From positions 62,001 through 126,000 of the forward strand of contig NZ_QPKJ02000005.1 in NCBI RefSeq assembly GCF_003344625.1: DNA of 64,000 bases, given 5' to 3'. The notes beneath the pieces were generated by a model. It was not told where the DNA came from. It was given only the letters and a program-made list of their open reading frames with translations, and made no database searches. Below are positions 9,424 through 18,224 of this stretch, piece by piece (position 1 is the first letter of the stretch; each line of letters starts with the position of its first letter). Origin of the DNA: Solirubrobacter deserti (GTDB lineage Bacteria; Actinomycetota; Thermoleophilia; Solirubrobacterales; Solirubrobacteraceae). The translations under genes were made by a program, and so were the position numbers.

Positions 9424-9963
9424 ATGAGCACGACCCTCTCCCGATTGCTGCTCGTCGCGCTGACCATCACCGCGTTCGCCGGTCTCTCCTCGTCCGCGAA
9501 CGCGCAGACCCCGTGGCAGTTCCCGTACTGGAGCGATGGTGAGACCCTCAAGCTCGTCGCCATGCCCGGCTCGTCGATGAAGATCGTCGACGACGAGTGG
9601 GGCGCCGACGAGGTCCAGATCCACGACCTCTACGGCACCGTGTTCGGACCCGTCGGCTCCCTCCCGACCTACAAGCTGCAGTCCTTCTCCCGTTGCACGG
9701 GCGACGAGGTCCGCGGCGCCGTCTACTCGACCGTCACCGCGGCGGCGGACCACCAGATCCGGCTCAAGAAGCTGCGGCTCGAGCTCTATGAGGGCCAGAA
9801 CTGCGCCGCGCCGATCATGAAGGACTACATCCAGCTGCCCTATTCGATCTGGTTCGACGCCTACGACAGCCACACCGTCACGCTCTACGCCAAGAACTAC
9901 ATGGACGGCGACGACTCGATCACGCTGACGCTCAAGCTCAAGGCCTATCCCCAGGTGCTCTGA
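9424..9963 (+). CDS. Small secreted protein, member 3 of the local family
   Basis: A 179-residue exported protein. Its signal peptide MSTTLSRLLLVALTITAF is almost that of the 7926-8444 protein, and the mature part has CTGDEVR then LYEGQNC, the block shared by all three members. The ATG at 9424 was preferred over the in-frame ATG at 9376 because conservation begins there. Function unknown. It is followed by a terminator-like stem at 9970-9993. Confidence 0.75.
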   Translation: MSTTLSRLLLVALTITAFAGLSSSANAQTPWQFPYWSDGETLKLVAMPGSSMKIVDDEWGADEVQIHDLYGTVFGPVGSLPTYKLQSFSRCTGDEVRGAVYSTVTAAADHQIRLKKLRLELYEGQNCAAPIMKDYIQLPYSIWFDAYDSHTVTLYAKNYMDGDDSITLTLKLKAYPQVL

Positions 9964-9969
9964 GCGGAA

Positions 9970-9993
9970 GGCGCCGGCCCCACGGTCGGCGCC
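9970..9993 (+). terminator. Intrinsic terminator after the third secreted-protein gene
   Basis: Stem GGCGCCG/CGGCGCC, extended inward by three more pairs including one G-U around loop CCAC, followed by TATCCTCTTTCT. Confidence 0.65.
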
Positions 9994-10032
9994 TATCCTC
10001 TTTCTGGCCGTCGCGAGACCGAGGGAGGAGCC

Positions 10033-11598
10033 GTGTCGCCGCAGTCCTACGAGGAAGCTGTCGCGAGCCACGCGTGGCACGTGCCGGAGCGGTACAACAT
10101 CGCGCAGGACGTGTGCGACAAGCACCCGGCCGACAAGCCGGCGATGATCCACGAGCACTTCGACGGGACGGTCCGCGAGGTGCTCTGGGGCGAGCTGCAG
10201 GAGCGCTCCAACCGGTTCGCGCACGTGCTGCGGGCGCACGGGGTGCAGAAGGGCGACCGCGTGGCGATGCTGCTGCCGCCGACGCCCGAGACCGCGGCGG
10301 CGTTCTTCGGCACGTGGAAGTGCGGCGCGATCCTGCTGTCGATGTCGGTGCTCTACGGGGATGACGGGATCCGCCACCGCGTCAGCGACTCCCAGGCCAA
10401 GGTCCTCGTCACCAACGAGGCGAACAAGGACCGCGTCGACCCGGCGCTCGTCGAGCACGTGCTGGTGCTGGACGATGCGGTGTTCGCCGGCGGCGAGCCG
10501 GAGTTCGAGCCCGAGGACACGCTGGCCGACGATCCGGCGCAGCTCTACTACACGAGCGGCACGACGGGGCTGGCCAAGGGCATCATCCACGCGCACCGGT
10601 ACCTGCTCGCGCACGAGGAGTTCATCTACTGCCACGACGTGCAGGACGGCGAGCGCTTTCACGGCATGGGGGAGTGGGCGTGGGCGGCGGGCATCGCGCC
10701 GCTGCTCGGGCCGTGGCGGCTCGGCGCGGTGCAACTCGTCTACCAGCGCGAGGGCGGCTTCGATCCGCACAAGCAGCTCGACTTCCTCTCCCGCCACGAG
10801 GTCTCGAACGTCTTCACGACGCCGACCGCGATGCGCTCGATGATGTCGATCGGCGACGCCGGGACCCGGTATCCGCAGAAGTTCCGGATCGTGTGCAGCG
10901 CCGGCGAGCCGCTCAACCCCGAGGCCATCCGCTGGTTCCGCGAGCAGTACGGGGTGACCGTGCTCGACTATTACGGGCTCACCGAGTCCTACCCCCTGTG
11001 CGCCAACTTCCCGTTCATGGAGGTGCGCGAGGGCTCGATGGGCAAGCCGATGCCCGGCTGGGACGTGCAGATCCTCGACCAGGACGAGCACCCGGTGCCG
11101 CAGGGCGAGCGCGGCGAGATCTGCCTGCGCGCGCGCTCGAATCCGCACTATCCGCTCGGCTACTGGCGCAACGAGGAGGCCGCGCGCGAGACGTTCGGCG
11201 GCGAGTGGTTCCACACCAAGGACGCCGCCCGCTTCGACGAGGACGGCTACGTCTGGTACGAGGGCCGCGCGGACGACGTGATCATCGCGGCCGGGTATCG
11301 GATCGGCCCGTTCGAGGTCGAAAGCGCCTGCTTGGAGCACCCCGCGGTGAAGGAGGCGGCGGCCGTCGCCTCGCCCGACGAGCGGCGGGGCAGCGTGGTC
11401 AAGGCGTTCATCGTGCTGGCCGAGGGGCACGACGGCTCCGACGAGCTCGTGGCCGAGATCCAGGCTCATGTGCGTAATCGCCTGTCCGCCTACGCGTACC
11501 CTCGGAGGATCGAGTTCGTCGACGACCTCCCGAAGACCCTGACCGGCAAGATCCGGCGCATCGAGCTGCGCCAGCGCGAGCTGGAGGGGAACGCCTAG
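10033..11598 (+). CDS. AMP-dependent acyl-CoA synthetase
   Basis: A 521-residue ANL-family ligase that activates a carboxylic acid through an acyl-AMP to its CoA thioester. Visible motifs are the P-loop YYTSGTTGLAKG, YYGLTES (A5 region), the hinge ARFDEDGYVWYEGRADD and the C-terminal catalytic lysine motif KTLTGKIRR. The length matches medium-chain (ACSM-like) or short-chain acyl-CoA synthetases rather than the ~650-residue AcsA upstream. GTG start with GGGAGGAG just before it. Substrate not determined by sequence alone. Confidence 0.88.
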   Translation: MSPQSYEEAVASHAWHVPERYNIAQDVCDKHPADKPAMIHEHFDGTVREVLWGELQERSNRFAHVLRAHGVQKGDRVAMLLPPTPETAAAFFGTWKCGAILLSMSVLYGDDGIRHRVSDSQAKVLVTNEANKDRVDPALVEHVLVLDDAVFAGGEPEFEPEDTLADDPAQLYYTSGTTGLAKGIIHAHRYLLAHEEFIYCHDVQDGERFHGMGEWAWAAGIAPLLGPWRLGAVQLVYQREGGFDPHKQLDFLSRHEVSNVFTTPTAMRSMMSIGDAGTRYPQKFRIVCSAGEPLNPEAIRWFREQYGVTVLDYYGLTESYPLCANFPFMEVREGSMGKPMPGWDVQILDQDEHPVPQGERGEICLRARSNPHYPLGYWRNEEAARETFGGEWFHTKDAARFDEDGYVWYEGRADDVIIAAGYRIGPFEVESACLEHPAVKEAAAVASPDERRGSVVKAFIVLAEGHDGSDELVAEIQAHVRNRLSAYAYPRRIEFVDDLPKTLTGKIRRIELRQRELEGNA

Positions 11599-11601
11599 CC
11601 C

Positions 11602-14079
11602 GTGGCCACGGCGGTCGTTGCAGGGCGGCGCGACCGGTCGCGCCCGGCCAACCGCGTGCTGTTGCCGCAGTGGGGCGCGCGGCTCTTCGGGCTGGCGGCG
11701 CTGAGCACGGTCGGCGCGCTGGAGTGGCAGCGCCTCGTGCAGGGCCTGTCCACGGGGCGCGTGCTGCTGTGGGTGCTCGCGGCCGTCGGGGCGGCGCTGG
11801 CCGTGCTGCTGGTGAGCGCGCCGCCGCGCCGGCACTGGCGCCTCGGGCCGCGCACGCGCGCGGCTGCGCTGCTCTTCATCGTGCTCGCGGCGCTGTTCGC
11901 CGGCTACCTGTTGGCCGGTCCGGAGCTGCGCCTGCTGCGTCCGCGCCACTGGGACGAGCTGGTCTCGGGCCTCGCCAGCGGGCTGCAGGCGCTCGGCACC
12001 GTGCGGCTGCCGTACGCGAGCGCCGACCCGTGGCCGCGGATCGTGCTCGAGCTGCTCGGCGCGCAGCTGCTGATCCTCGCGGGACTGCTCACGTTCTGGC
12101 CCCGTGTGGCGATGCGCTCGAGCGAGCGCGTGCCGCTGAAGGTGCCCGAGCGCGGCTATCCGTTCGTCGCGCTGGCCGTGATGATCGTCGTGGTCGCGTC
12201 GCCGATCATCTCGATCGGCGGCACCCGCCCGGTGCTGCTGGGGCTGATCATCGCCGCCCTCGCCGTGTGCTTCTTGTGGCTGGAGCGGCTGCCGCTGCGG
12301 CCGGGCCTGGGCGTGGCGGGGCTGCTCCTGCTCGCACTCGTGGGCGCGCTGCCGGTGGCCGCGACGGCCGACCGCGGCCAGCCGTGGTTCGACTACCGCG
12401 CCTTCGCCGAGAGCCTCGGGCCCGCCGATCCCGTGCGCTTCTCGTGGGCCCAGAGCTACGGGCCGATCACGTGGCCGCGCGAAGGCACTGAGGTGATGCG
12501 GATCGTCTCCGGTGACCCGCTGTACTGGAAGGCCCGCAACCTGGACACCTTCAACGGCGACGCCTGGCAGGTGCGCGAGGACGTGCAGGACACCGCGTTC
12601 TTCGACGAGCCGTGGGAAGCCGACGTGCCCGAGGAGTGGGATGACCGCCCGGCGTGGTCGAGCGAGATCGAGGTGTCGGTCAAGCGCGTGCAGACGACGG
12701 ACGTGATCGGCGCGGGCACGATCACGGAGGTCAGCGACAACTCTGACCTGGTTCGGCCTGGCTTCTCGCCCGGCACCTGGGACGCGCCGAACGGGTTGCG
12801 CCGCAACGACTCCTACCGCGCACGCGTGTACGTGCCCAACCCGGTCGGGGACCGGCTCGAGGAGGCGACGACCGGCCGGGCCGAGCGCCAGGACGGCTCG
12901 CGCACCATCACGGTGCCGTTGCAGACCGGGCAGGAGATCGTGCAGGAAGGCGCGTTCGGCGGCAGGATCGGCGAGGCGCGCGTGTACTTCGCGCCGTTCG
13001 GCTCGATGGAGCCCTCCTACGCGACCTACCCGCGGCGCGGGGGACGGATCGAGCGCTCGATCGACGAGGTCATGGAGCGCTCGAGGTACGAGCGCACGTG
13101 GCAGCTCGTGCAGCGGCTCAAGTCCGAGTCCGACACGTCGCTGGACTTCATCCGCGCCGTCGACGCCTACCTGCACCAGCCCGAGTTCCGCTACGAGGAG
13201 CGCCCGCCGACCACGCCGCCGGGGAAGGAGCCGCTGGACTACTTCATCAACGAGTCGTTCCTCGGCTACTGCCAGCACTACGCGGGCGCGATGGCGCTGA
13301 TGTTGCGCATGGGCGGGATCGCCGCGCGCGTCGCGACGGGCTTCTCGCCGGGCGGCTACTCGGAGTCCAAGCAGGCGTGGATCGTCCGCGACACCGACGC
13401 CCACGCGTGGGTCGAGGTCTGGTTCGACGAGATCGGCTGGGTGACGGTCGATCCGACGCCGGCCGCGACGCCCGCCCGCTCGCGCGTCGCCGGCTCGATC
13501 ACGGCCCCGCCGGCCGCGGCGCAGGCGACGCCCGACAGCGGTGGCAACAGCACCGCCCCGGGCGCCGACGGGACGAACCCGCAGGCGGTGCGCCCGGACC
13601 TCCAGACGGGCACGGGCGACACCACCGCCGCGGACGACGAGGGCGGCAGCTGGCGCTGGCTGCTGTGGGTCGGCCTCGTGATCGCGGCGATCGCCCTCGT
13701 GCTGGCCGTGGTCCTGTTCATCCGCCGCCCGCGCGGGGCGACCCCGATGGACCGCGCGATCGCCGAGGTCGAGGACGCGTTGCGCCGCGTCGGCCGGCCC
13801 GTGTCCACGGGTACCACGTTGCGCGAGCTCGAGCGCCGGCTGGGATCGTCCTCGCCGGAGGTGGCTTCATACCTGCGGGCGCTCGCTTCGGGGCGCTACG
13901 CGCCGGTTCCGGAACGGCCCTCGCGGTCGGGGCGCCGCGCGCTGCGGCGCGCTCTGGCGCAGGGCCTGGGCTTCGGCGGCCGGCTGCGCGCGCTGTGGGC
14001 GATGCCGCCGCGCGTCGAGCGCGGCTGGTCCTCGCCGCGGTCGCGCACCCTGGAGGTCGACGCCTCCGTGCGCGCCTGA
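11602..14079 (+). CDS. Transglutaminase-like membrane protein, DUF3488/TgpA type
   Basis: An 825-residue protein. The N-terminal third holds about seven membrane helices (DUF3488-like). A large extracytoplasmic region carries a transglutaminase core with catalytic triad C557 (GYCQHYAGAMA), H601 (DAHAWVEVWF) and D617 (VTVDPTP). A proline/glycine-rich linker, one more membrane helix near 690-715 and a cytoplasmic DUF4129-like tail follow. TgpA-type proteins are usually encoded with MoxR ATPase and DUF58 genes, but neither is adjacent here. It begins three bases after the acyl-CoA synthetase stop. Likely role: peptide or cell-envelope processing. Confidence 0.85.
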   Translation: MATAVVAGRRDRSRPANRVLLPQWGARLFGLAALSTVGALEWQRLVQGLSTGRVLLWVLAAVGAALAVLLVSAPPRRHWRLGPRTRAAALLFIVLAALFAGYLLAGPELRLLRPRHWDELVSGLASGLQALGTVRLPYASADPWPRIVLELLGAQLLILAGLLTFWPRVAMRSSERVPLKVPERGYPFVALAVMIVVVASPIISIGGTRPVLLGLIIAALAVCFLWLERLPLRPGLGVAGLLLLALVGALPVAATADRGQPWFDYRAFAESLGPADPVRFSWAQSYGPITWPREGTEVMRIVSGDPLYWKARNLDTFNGDAWQVREDVQDTAFFDEPWEADVPEEWDDRPAWSSEIEVSVKRVQTTDVIGAGTITEVSDNSDLVRPGFSPGTWDAPNGLRRNDSYRARVYVPNPVGDRLEEATTGRAERQDGSRTITVPLQTGQEIVQEGAFGGRIGEARVYFAPFGSMEPSYATYPRRGGRIERSIDEVMERSRYERTWQLVQRLKSESDTSLDFIRAVDAYLHQPEFRYEERPPTTPPGKEPLDYFINESFLGYCQHYAGAMALMLRMGGIAARVATGFSPGGYSESKQAWIVRDTDAHAWVEVWFDEIGWVTVDPTPAATPARSRVAGSITAPPAAAQATPDSGGNSTAPGADGTNPQAVRPDLQTGTGDTTAADDEGGSWRWLLWVGLVIAAIALVLAVVLFIRRPRGATPMDRAIAEVEDALRRVGRPVSTGTTLRELERRLGSSSPEVASYLRALASGRYAPVPERPSRSGRRALRRALAQGLGFGGRLRALWAMPPRVERGWSSPRSRTLEVDASVRA

Positions 14080-14098
14080 ACCGGCATCGAGTGCTCAA

Positions 14099-14121
14099 TT
14101 GGTCAACCAGAGGTTGACCAA
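14099..14121. terminator. Bidirectional terminator between convergent genes
   Basis: A perfect 10-bp stem TTGGTCAACC/GGTTGACCAA with loop AGA lies between the stops at 14079 (+) and 14137 (-). Confidence 0.65.
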
Positions 14122-14136
14122 CCGACCGCTCGGCGA

Positions 14137-14655
14137 CTAGGCGGCGCGGTGGAAGTCGCCGTTGCACGCGCCGTACACGCCCGCGCCCCGCGCCCGCGCG
14201 TCGGCCGCCGCCGAGCGGTATCGACCCGCCCGCGCGAACTCGACGTCCCCGTACACGTACGGCTTCGCCCAGCCGGACGCGACCATCGCCTCGCCGGCGT
14301 CCTTCCCGGCGACGCTCACATAGGCGAGCGTACGGCCGAACCGGTCGGTGGCGTCCTGGGTCGGGTCGCGCACGAGCGTGACCGTGCGGCCCTCCACGAG
14401 CCGGCGAAGGGCCGTGGCCGCCTTCTTGGAGCCGCACTCGACGGGCGTCTGCGGCCGGCGGCTCTCGGGCGTGTCGATGCCGAGCAGCCGGACCGTCTCG
14501 CCGCCGAGCTTGACCGTGTCTCCGTCGACGACGCGCGTCACACGGCCCCGGCGCTCGGTGCGGTCGGGCTCGGTGGTGACGGAGACGTCGGCGCAGCCCG
14601 CGCCGGCCAGCGCTAGGACCGCGGCGGCCCAGCGTGCGCCGCGAGCACGCGCCAC
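14137..14655 (-). CDS. Secreted thermonuclease-like (SNase) protein
   Basis: A 172-residue protein with an N-terminal export signal (AAAVLALAGAG, then C) and an SNase OB-fold domain: VVDGDTVKLGG, then RLLGIDTPESRR, RFGRTLAYV and a C-terminal AYGAC-like segment. Staphylococcal-nuclease homologues cleave DNA or RNA with Ca2+. The cysteine after the signal could be lipidated, but the lipobox is weak. The GTG at 14655 was chosen for the GAGGAGGGG upstream and because it starts the signal peptide. It overlaps the preceding gene by 43 bp. Confidence 0.8.
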   Translation of the reverse strand: MARARGARWAAAVLALAGAGCADVSVTTEPDRTERRGRVTRVVDGDTVKLGGETVRLLGIDTPESRRPQTPVECGSKKAATALRRLVEGRTVTLVRDPTQDATDRFGRTLAYVSVAGKDAGEAMVASGWAKPYVYGDVEFARAGRYRSAAADARARGAGVYGACNGDFHRAA

Positions 14656-14984
14656 GTCCCCTCCTCGCGCACCCAGGTCAGCGTGAGCGGCATGTCCAGC
14701 GTGCCCGGCTCGCCCGCGCGCTCGAACTCGTCGTGGACGACGCCGACGAGCACCGCGGTGTCGCCGTGCACGAGCACCTCGACCTCGAGCAGGTGCTGCG
14801 CCCGCCACACGAGGTCGCCCTCCGTGTTGCCGGCGATGTACGCGGTGCGGTCGCGCACGTCGCCGCGGTGCGTCGTCCAGCGCAGATCGGGGTGGTGCAG
14901 CTCGCGCAGGACGACCGGGTCGCGCGCCACGAGCGCCTCGGACCGCCGCGCCGCGGCGGCCAGGACCTCTTCGGCCGCGCTCAC
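14613..14984 (-). CDS. NTF2-like (SnoaL/DUF4440) protein
   Basis: A 123-residue protein with the cone-shaped NTF2-like pattern: N-terminal helix ALVARDPVVLRELHHPDLRW, then beta strands ending LTLTWVREEGTWRVLAAH. DUF4440/SnoaL-type proteins are small-molecule-binding or isomerase-like; the ligand here is unknown. The GTG start overlaps the stop of the ThyX-like gene (GTGA), so they are cotranslated. The 3' end overlaps the nuclease gene in another frame. Confidence 0.7.
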   Translation of the reverse strand: MSAAEEVLAAAARRSEALVARDPVVLRELHHPDLRWTTHRGDVRDRTAYIAGNTEGDLVWRAQHLLEVEVLVHGDTAVLVGVVHDEFERAGEPGTLDMPLTLTWVREEGTWRVLAAHAGPPRS

Positions 14985-16558
14985 GCCGTGAGCTGCGCGC
15001 GGCGGGACTCGCCGCGGATCTCCGCCAGGATGCGCTCGAGGCGGGGCTCGGTCGAATGGTCGACGTGCTTCATCGTGGCGGCCACGGCGGGGTGGACGTC
15101 GGCGATCGCGGTGTGCATCGCCTGGGCGACGGCGCGGTAGCTCGAGTGGCCCTCGCGGGCGCTGCGCAGCTCGCACAGGTGCATCGCCTCGCGGGCATTG
15201 AGGTCCAGCACGTAGCGGATGCGGTAGCCGAGGCAGAGCGCGTACGGCGCCGCGTCCGTGAGGCCGGCCTCGTGCAGGCGCGCGTACTCGGCGCGGGAGC
15301 GGTCCAGCGCGCGCTCGTACAGGTCTCCGCACCCGGCGGCGACGACCTCCTCGGGCACCTCGGCGCCGAGGTCCGGCGTGAGGCCCTGCCACTGCACGGT
15401 GAGCATGCGGTGGCGCTGGAGGTCGCGGAACGCGCCGTAGTCGGAGACGATCTCGAAGCGGTAGCGTAGCGCCTCGAACCCGCGGCCCGGGCGGTGACGG
15501 CGGTTCGCGCGCTCGCCGACGAGGTCGCTGAGCATCGCCGCGCGCGCCTCGCTGTCCAGGTCCGCGACGGCGGCGAGCGTGCGCTCCTCCGGGACGCCGG
15601 CGGCCTCGAACAGCAGCGCGGCGAGCAGCTGGTCCTCGGTGCCGTCCACGTGCACGAGCCGCACGGACGAGCGCTCCTCGGCCGCCTCGTCACGGTCCAG
15701 ACCGAGCCGCTGCACCCACGTGCGCTCGGCGGTGCGCCGGCCACTGAGGTAGTCGACCCACACGTCCCCGCGGCCCTCGCGCTCCACGCGCGAGACGAAG
15801 CTCGGGATGACCGACTTGACGGCCTCCAGCATCCGCTGCCCGCACAGCCGCGCCTCCGGCAACGGATGCGCGAGCAGGTGCAGGATCAGCTGCTCGTACA
15901 TCTGGCCGCTGGCATAGATGCCCATGTGCGACAGTGACGCCGCGGGCAGCAGCCCGCGCAGCAGATCGAGCGCCTTGGCCTTCACGGCCCGCCGGCGCGC
16001 GGCCTCGGACTCCCCGGACGACGTCGGGTAGGACTCGTCCACCCACGCGCTCACGCGCGGCAGCGCCTCGGCGTAGGCGTCGAACAGGAAGTCCATCGAC
16101 GCCGCGTACTCCGCCCCCAGCGACGCTTCGCGGTAGTAGCGGTAGCCGCCGCCGGGCATCGGCGCGTCGTAGGCGATGTAGCGCGTGGACTGCTCCAGGT
16201 AGCCCGCGATCCGCGGCCGTTGCAGCACCTTGGTGAGCACGTTCGAGCACCACTCGACCGCCAGGTGCGCCCCGCCCAGCTGCGCGACCGAGTCGTCCCC
16301 GTAGCCGACGAAGATCCGCTCGAACAGCTCCGCCGCCCGCGCGCCCTCGACGTCCTCGCCGCCACCGCGGCCCGCCGGCAACGTGTCCGCGAACTCGTCC
16401 AGGAACAGCCGCCGCAGCGTCCCCGGATAGCGCGAGTAGCGGGCGAACATGGCCGCCTTCACGGTCTCCGGCAGATCGACGAGCGCGAACACCGGCCCGT
16501 CGACGTTCGAGAAGTACGGGGCGAGGCGCGCGCGTTCGTCAGCGGTGAAGGACTCCAC
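14981..16558 (-). CDS. Double-domain ThyX-like flavoprotein, degenerate signature
   Basis: A 525-residue protein that looks like two ThyX (FAD-dependent thymidylate synthase) domains in tandem; ordinary ThyX is about 220-250 residues. The ThyX signature is RHR-x7-S. The first half reads RPR-x7-S inside QRPRIAGYLEQSTRY, and the second reads RHR-x7-G (QRHRMLTVQWQG), so each half keeps part of the motif. Nucleotide-binding surroundings such as YLEQSTRYIAYD are well kept. It may be a real thymidylate synthase in which the halves complement each other, or a flavoprotein with a new role. GTG start at 16558 chosen because ThyX-like sequence begins there. Confidence 0.7.
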   Translation of the reverse strand: MESFTADERARLAPYFSNVDGPVFALVDLPETVKAAMFARYSRYPGTLRRLFLDEFADTLPAGRGGGEDVEGARAAELFERIFVGYGDDSVAQLGGAHLAVEWCSNVLTKVLQRPRIAGYLEQSTRYIAYDAPMPGGGYRYYREASLGAEYAASMDFLFDAYAEALPRVSAWVDESYPTSSGESEAARRRAVKAKALDLLRGLLPAASLSHMGIYASGQMYEQLILHLLAHPLPEARLCGQRMLEAVKSVIPSFVSRVEREGRGDVWVDYLSGRRTAERTWVQRLGLDRDEAAEERSSVRLVHVDGTEDQLLAALLFEAAGVPEERTLAAVADLDSEARAAMLSDLVGERANRRHRPGRGFEALRYRFEIVSDYGAFRDLQRHRMLTVQWQGLTPDLGAEVPEEVVAAGCGDLYERALDRSRAEYARLHEAGLTDAAPYALCLGYRIRYVLDLNAREAMHLCELRSAREGHSSYRAVAQAMHTAIADVHPAVAATMKHVDHSTEPRLERILAEIRGESRRAQLTA

Positions 16559-16597
16559 GGCTTCGACACTAGCGGGCAACACGGCAGAATCGGACCG

Positions 16598-17002
16598 ATG
16601 GGCATCCCAGTTACCGGTGTTAGCGAGCTCGTGCTCGAGGTGGTCGATCTCGAGGCCGCCGAGGCCTTCTACAACGGCATCCTCGGCCTGCCGGTGGTGG
16701 ACCGCTGGCCGGACCGCGAGGCGATCTGGGTGATGGCCGGCGACCGCACCCGGATCGGCCTCTGGCGCCCGCAGGTCGGCCTGGCGAAGGGCCGCGGCGG
16801 CATCCATGTCCACTTCGCCATGCACATCGCAGCCGACGACTACGAGGACGCCGTAGCGCACCTGCGCCAACAGGGCCTCGACGTCCTCGAGCACGAGTTC
16901 GGTACGCGGCCGCATTCGAGGGCGGCCTACGTCGACGACCCCGACGGCAACGTCGTCGAGCTGTGGACCTGGGACGTCGCGCATCACTTGACGCAGTCGT
17001 AG
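16598..17002 (+). CDS. VOC (glyoxalase/bleomycin resistance) family protein
   Basis: A 134-residue protein made of two beta-alpha-beta-beta-beta halves: SELVLEVVDLEAAEAFYNGILGL at the front and VEHEF...YVDDPDGNVVELW at the back. Metal-ligand candidates are in HVHFAMH and in the C-terminal VELW glutamate. VOC enzymes include glyoxalase I, dioxygenases and drug-binding proteins, so the substrate is open. It is transcribed away from the ThyX-like gene and ends overlapping the convergent surface-protein gene by 19 bp. Confidence 0.8.
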   Translation: MGIPVTGVSELVLEVVDLEAAEAFYNGILGLPVVDRWPDREAIWVMAGDRTRIGLWRPQVGLAKGRGGIHVHFAMHIAADDYEDAVAHLRQQGLDVLEHEFGTRPHSRAAYVDDPDGNVVELWTWDVAHHLTQS

Positions 17003-18135
17003 CGCTGTCGCTCGAACCCGCCCGCCCGCGCGGAGGCCGAGACCAACGAGCGGTGGACCTTGATGCGCTTGACGCTGCCGCCGAACTTCCAGCCGCCCTT
17101 GACCGACCCGGAGATGCCGCGCGTGTCGTCCTCGACCGAAGAGACGGTGCGTTCGATCGTGCCGTGCGTGGAGATCCGCTCGGCCGCCGCCGCGAGCGCC
17201 GCGCGATCGCGCCACGGCCACTTCATGGCCAGCAGCGGAGCGGCGACCGCCCGGTTCGCCGGGTCGCGCAGGTCGAGCCGCGACACGGTCTCCGTGACGC
17301 GGCTGTCCAGCTCGGACGCCGCGGCGTGCCGGAACGCGAGCTCGCGCGGGCCGTCCGGCCCGAACGTCACCTCGGCGAGCCACTCGTGCTTGCCCAACCC
17401 CGTGGACGGGGTGAGCGGCAGCTGCAGCTCCGGGCCGTCGGTGGCCACGCGGCCGTAGACCGTGACCACCCGGCCAGGCGCGATCCGCGCTCCGAGCGCG
17501 GCCTGGCCCGACGCGGCGACGCCGATCAGGTCGGCCTGTTCCTTGCCGCCGAACGCGAGGCCGAGCGCGGCGCTGACCTCCTCGCCGCCCTCGATCGAGT
17601 TCCACGCGGGAGGAAAGCGCTCCCACCGGAAGCCGTTGACCACGGCGTGGCGGAGGAACTCGTCCGCGGCCGCCTGGTCCGGGAACACCCACGCCCGCGC
17701 GGCCTGGACGCGGGCGGTCAAGCCGGCGTTGCCGCCGAGCTGGAACGCGACAGGGCCCACCGCGACGTCGTACCCCACGCCGCCGGAGCCTCCGGCGGTG
17801 CCGCTGGCGGACCGCACCACGGTCACCGTGCCGTCGGAGTTCGGCGTGACGGTCAGCGTGAGCCGGTGCCCGAGCTCGATGCTGAACGCGGTCCCCGTCG
17901 CCTCGTGCCCCGTGACGTCCGTCTTGAGCGGGCACGGGGCGAGCCCCGCGTCGCGGGCCATCCGCGCGTCGCAGATGTCCAGCCCCGCGATGCAGAGCGC
18001 GCGCTCCATCTGCGCGACGACGGCCGCGGCGACGGACGGCGCGCCCACCGCCGGCGCGGCGACGACGAGCAGCGCCGCGATGAGGGCGATCGCGGCGACG
18101 TACTCGATGGTGGCCTGGCCGGCGGTGGAGCGCAC
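16984..18135 (-). CDS. Surface protein with Flp/TadE-like N-terminus
   Basis: A 383-residue protein that begins MRSTAGQATIEYVAAIALIA, a prepilin-like segment of the Flp/TadE kind (a G before a hydrophobic helix with conserved E). The rest is hydrophilic with two cysteines soon after the helix (ALCIAGLDICDAR) and no recognised domain. The N-terminus suggests that it is processed by a prepilin peptidase or anchored by the helix. No other tad/flp genes are nearby. Function unknown. Confidence 0.65.
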   Translation of the reverse strand: MRSTAGQATIEYVAAIALIAALLVVAAPAVGAPSVAAAVVAQMERALCIAGLDICDARMARDAGLAPCPLKTDVTGHEATGTAFSIELGHRLTLTVTPNSDGTVTVVRSASGTAGGSGGVGYDVAVGPVAFQLGGNAGLTARVQAARAWVFPDQAAADEFLRHAVVNGFRWERFPPAWNSIEGGEEVSAALGLAFGGKEQADLIGVAASGQAALGARIAPGRVVTVYGRVATDGPELQLPLTPSTGLGKHEWLAEVTFGPDGPRELAFRHAAASELDSRVTETVSRLDLRDPANRAVAAPLLAMKWPWRDRAALAAAAERISTHGTIERTVSSVEDDTRGISGSVKGGWKFGGSVKRIKVHRSLVSASARAGGFERQRYDCVK

Positions 18136-18162
18136 GACCGATAGAGGCGGCCCCGGAAGAAG

Positions 18163-18191
18163 TTCGCCCCCGGGGATCAGCCGGGGGCGAA
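18163..18191 (-). terminator. Strong terminator of the nuo operon
   Basis: An 11-bp perfect stem TTCGCCCCCGG/CCGGGGGCGAA with a 7-nt loop lies 34 bp past the nuoN stop. On the transcribed strand it is followed by CTTCTTCC. Confidence 0.75.
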
Positions 18192-18224
18192 GATTTCACG
18201 AAGCGAGGGTGTTTCGGCGCGAAC

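Noticed and set aside
9373..13404. A 1343-codon open frame on the minus strand
   Set aside because: It is antisense to three clearly coding genes, is Arg/His/Asp-rich and shows no conserved motifs. High GC produces such shadows throughout the window.
14981..18199. A single 1072-residue ThyX fusion
   Set aside because: The upstream part of that frame is antisense to the VOC gene and out of frame with the surface-protein gene; ThyX-like sequence begins at the GTG at 16558.
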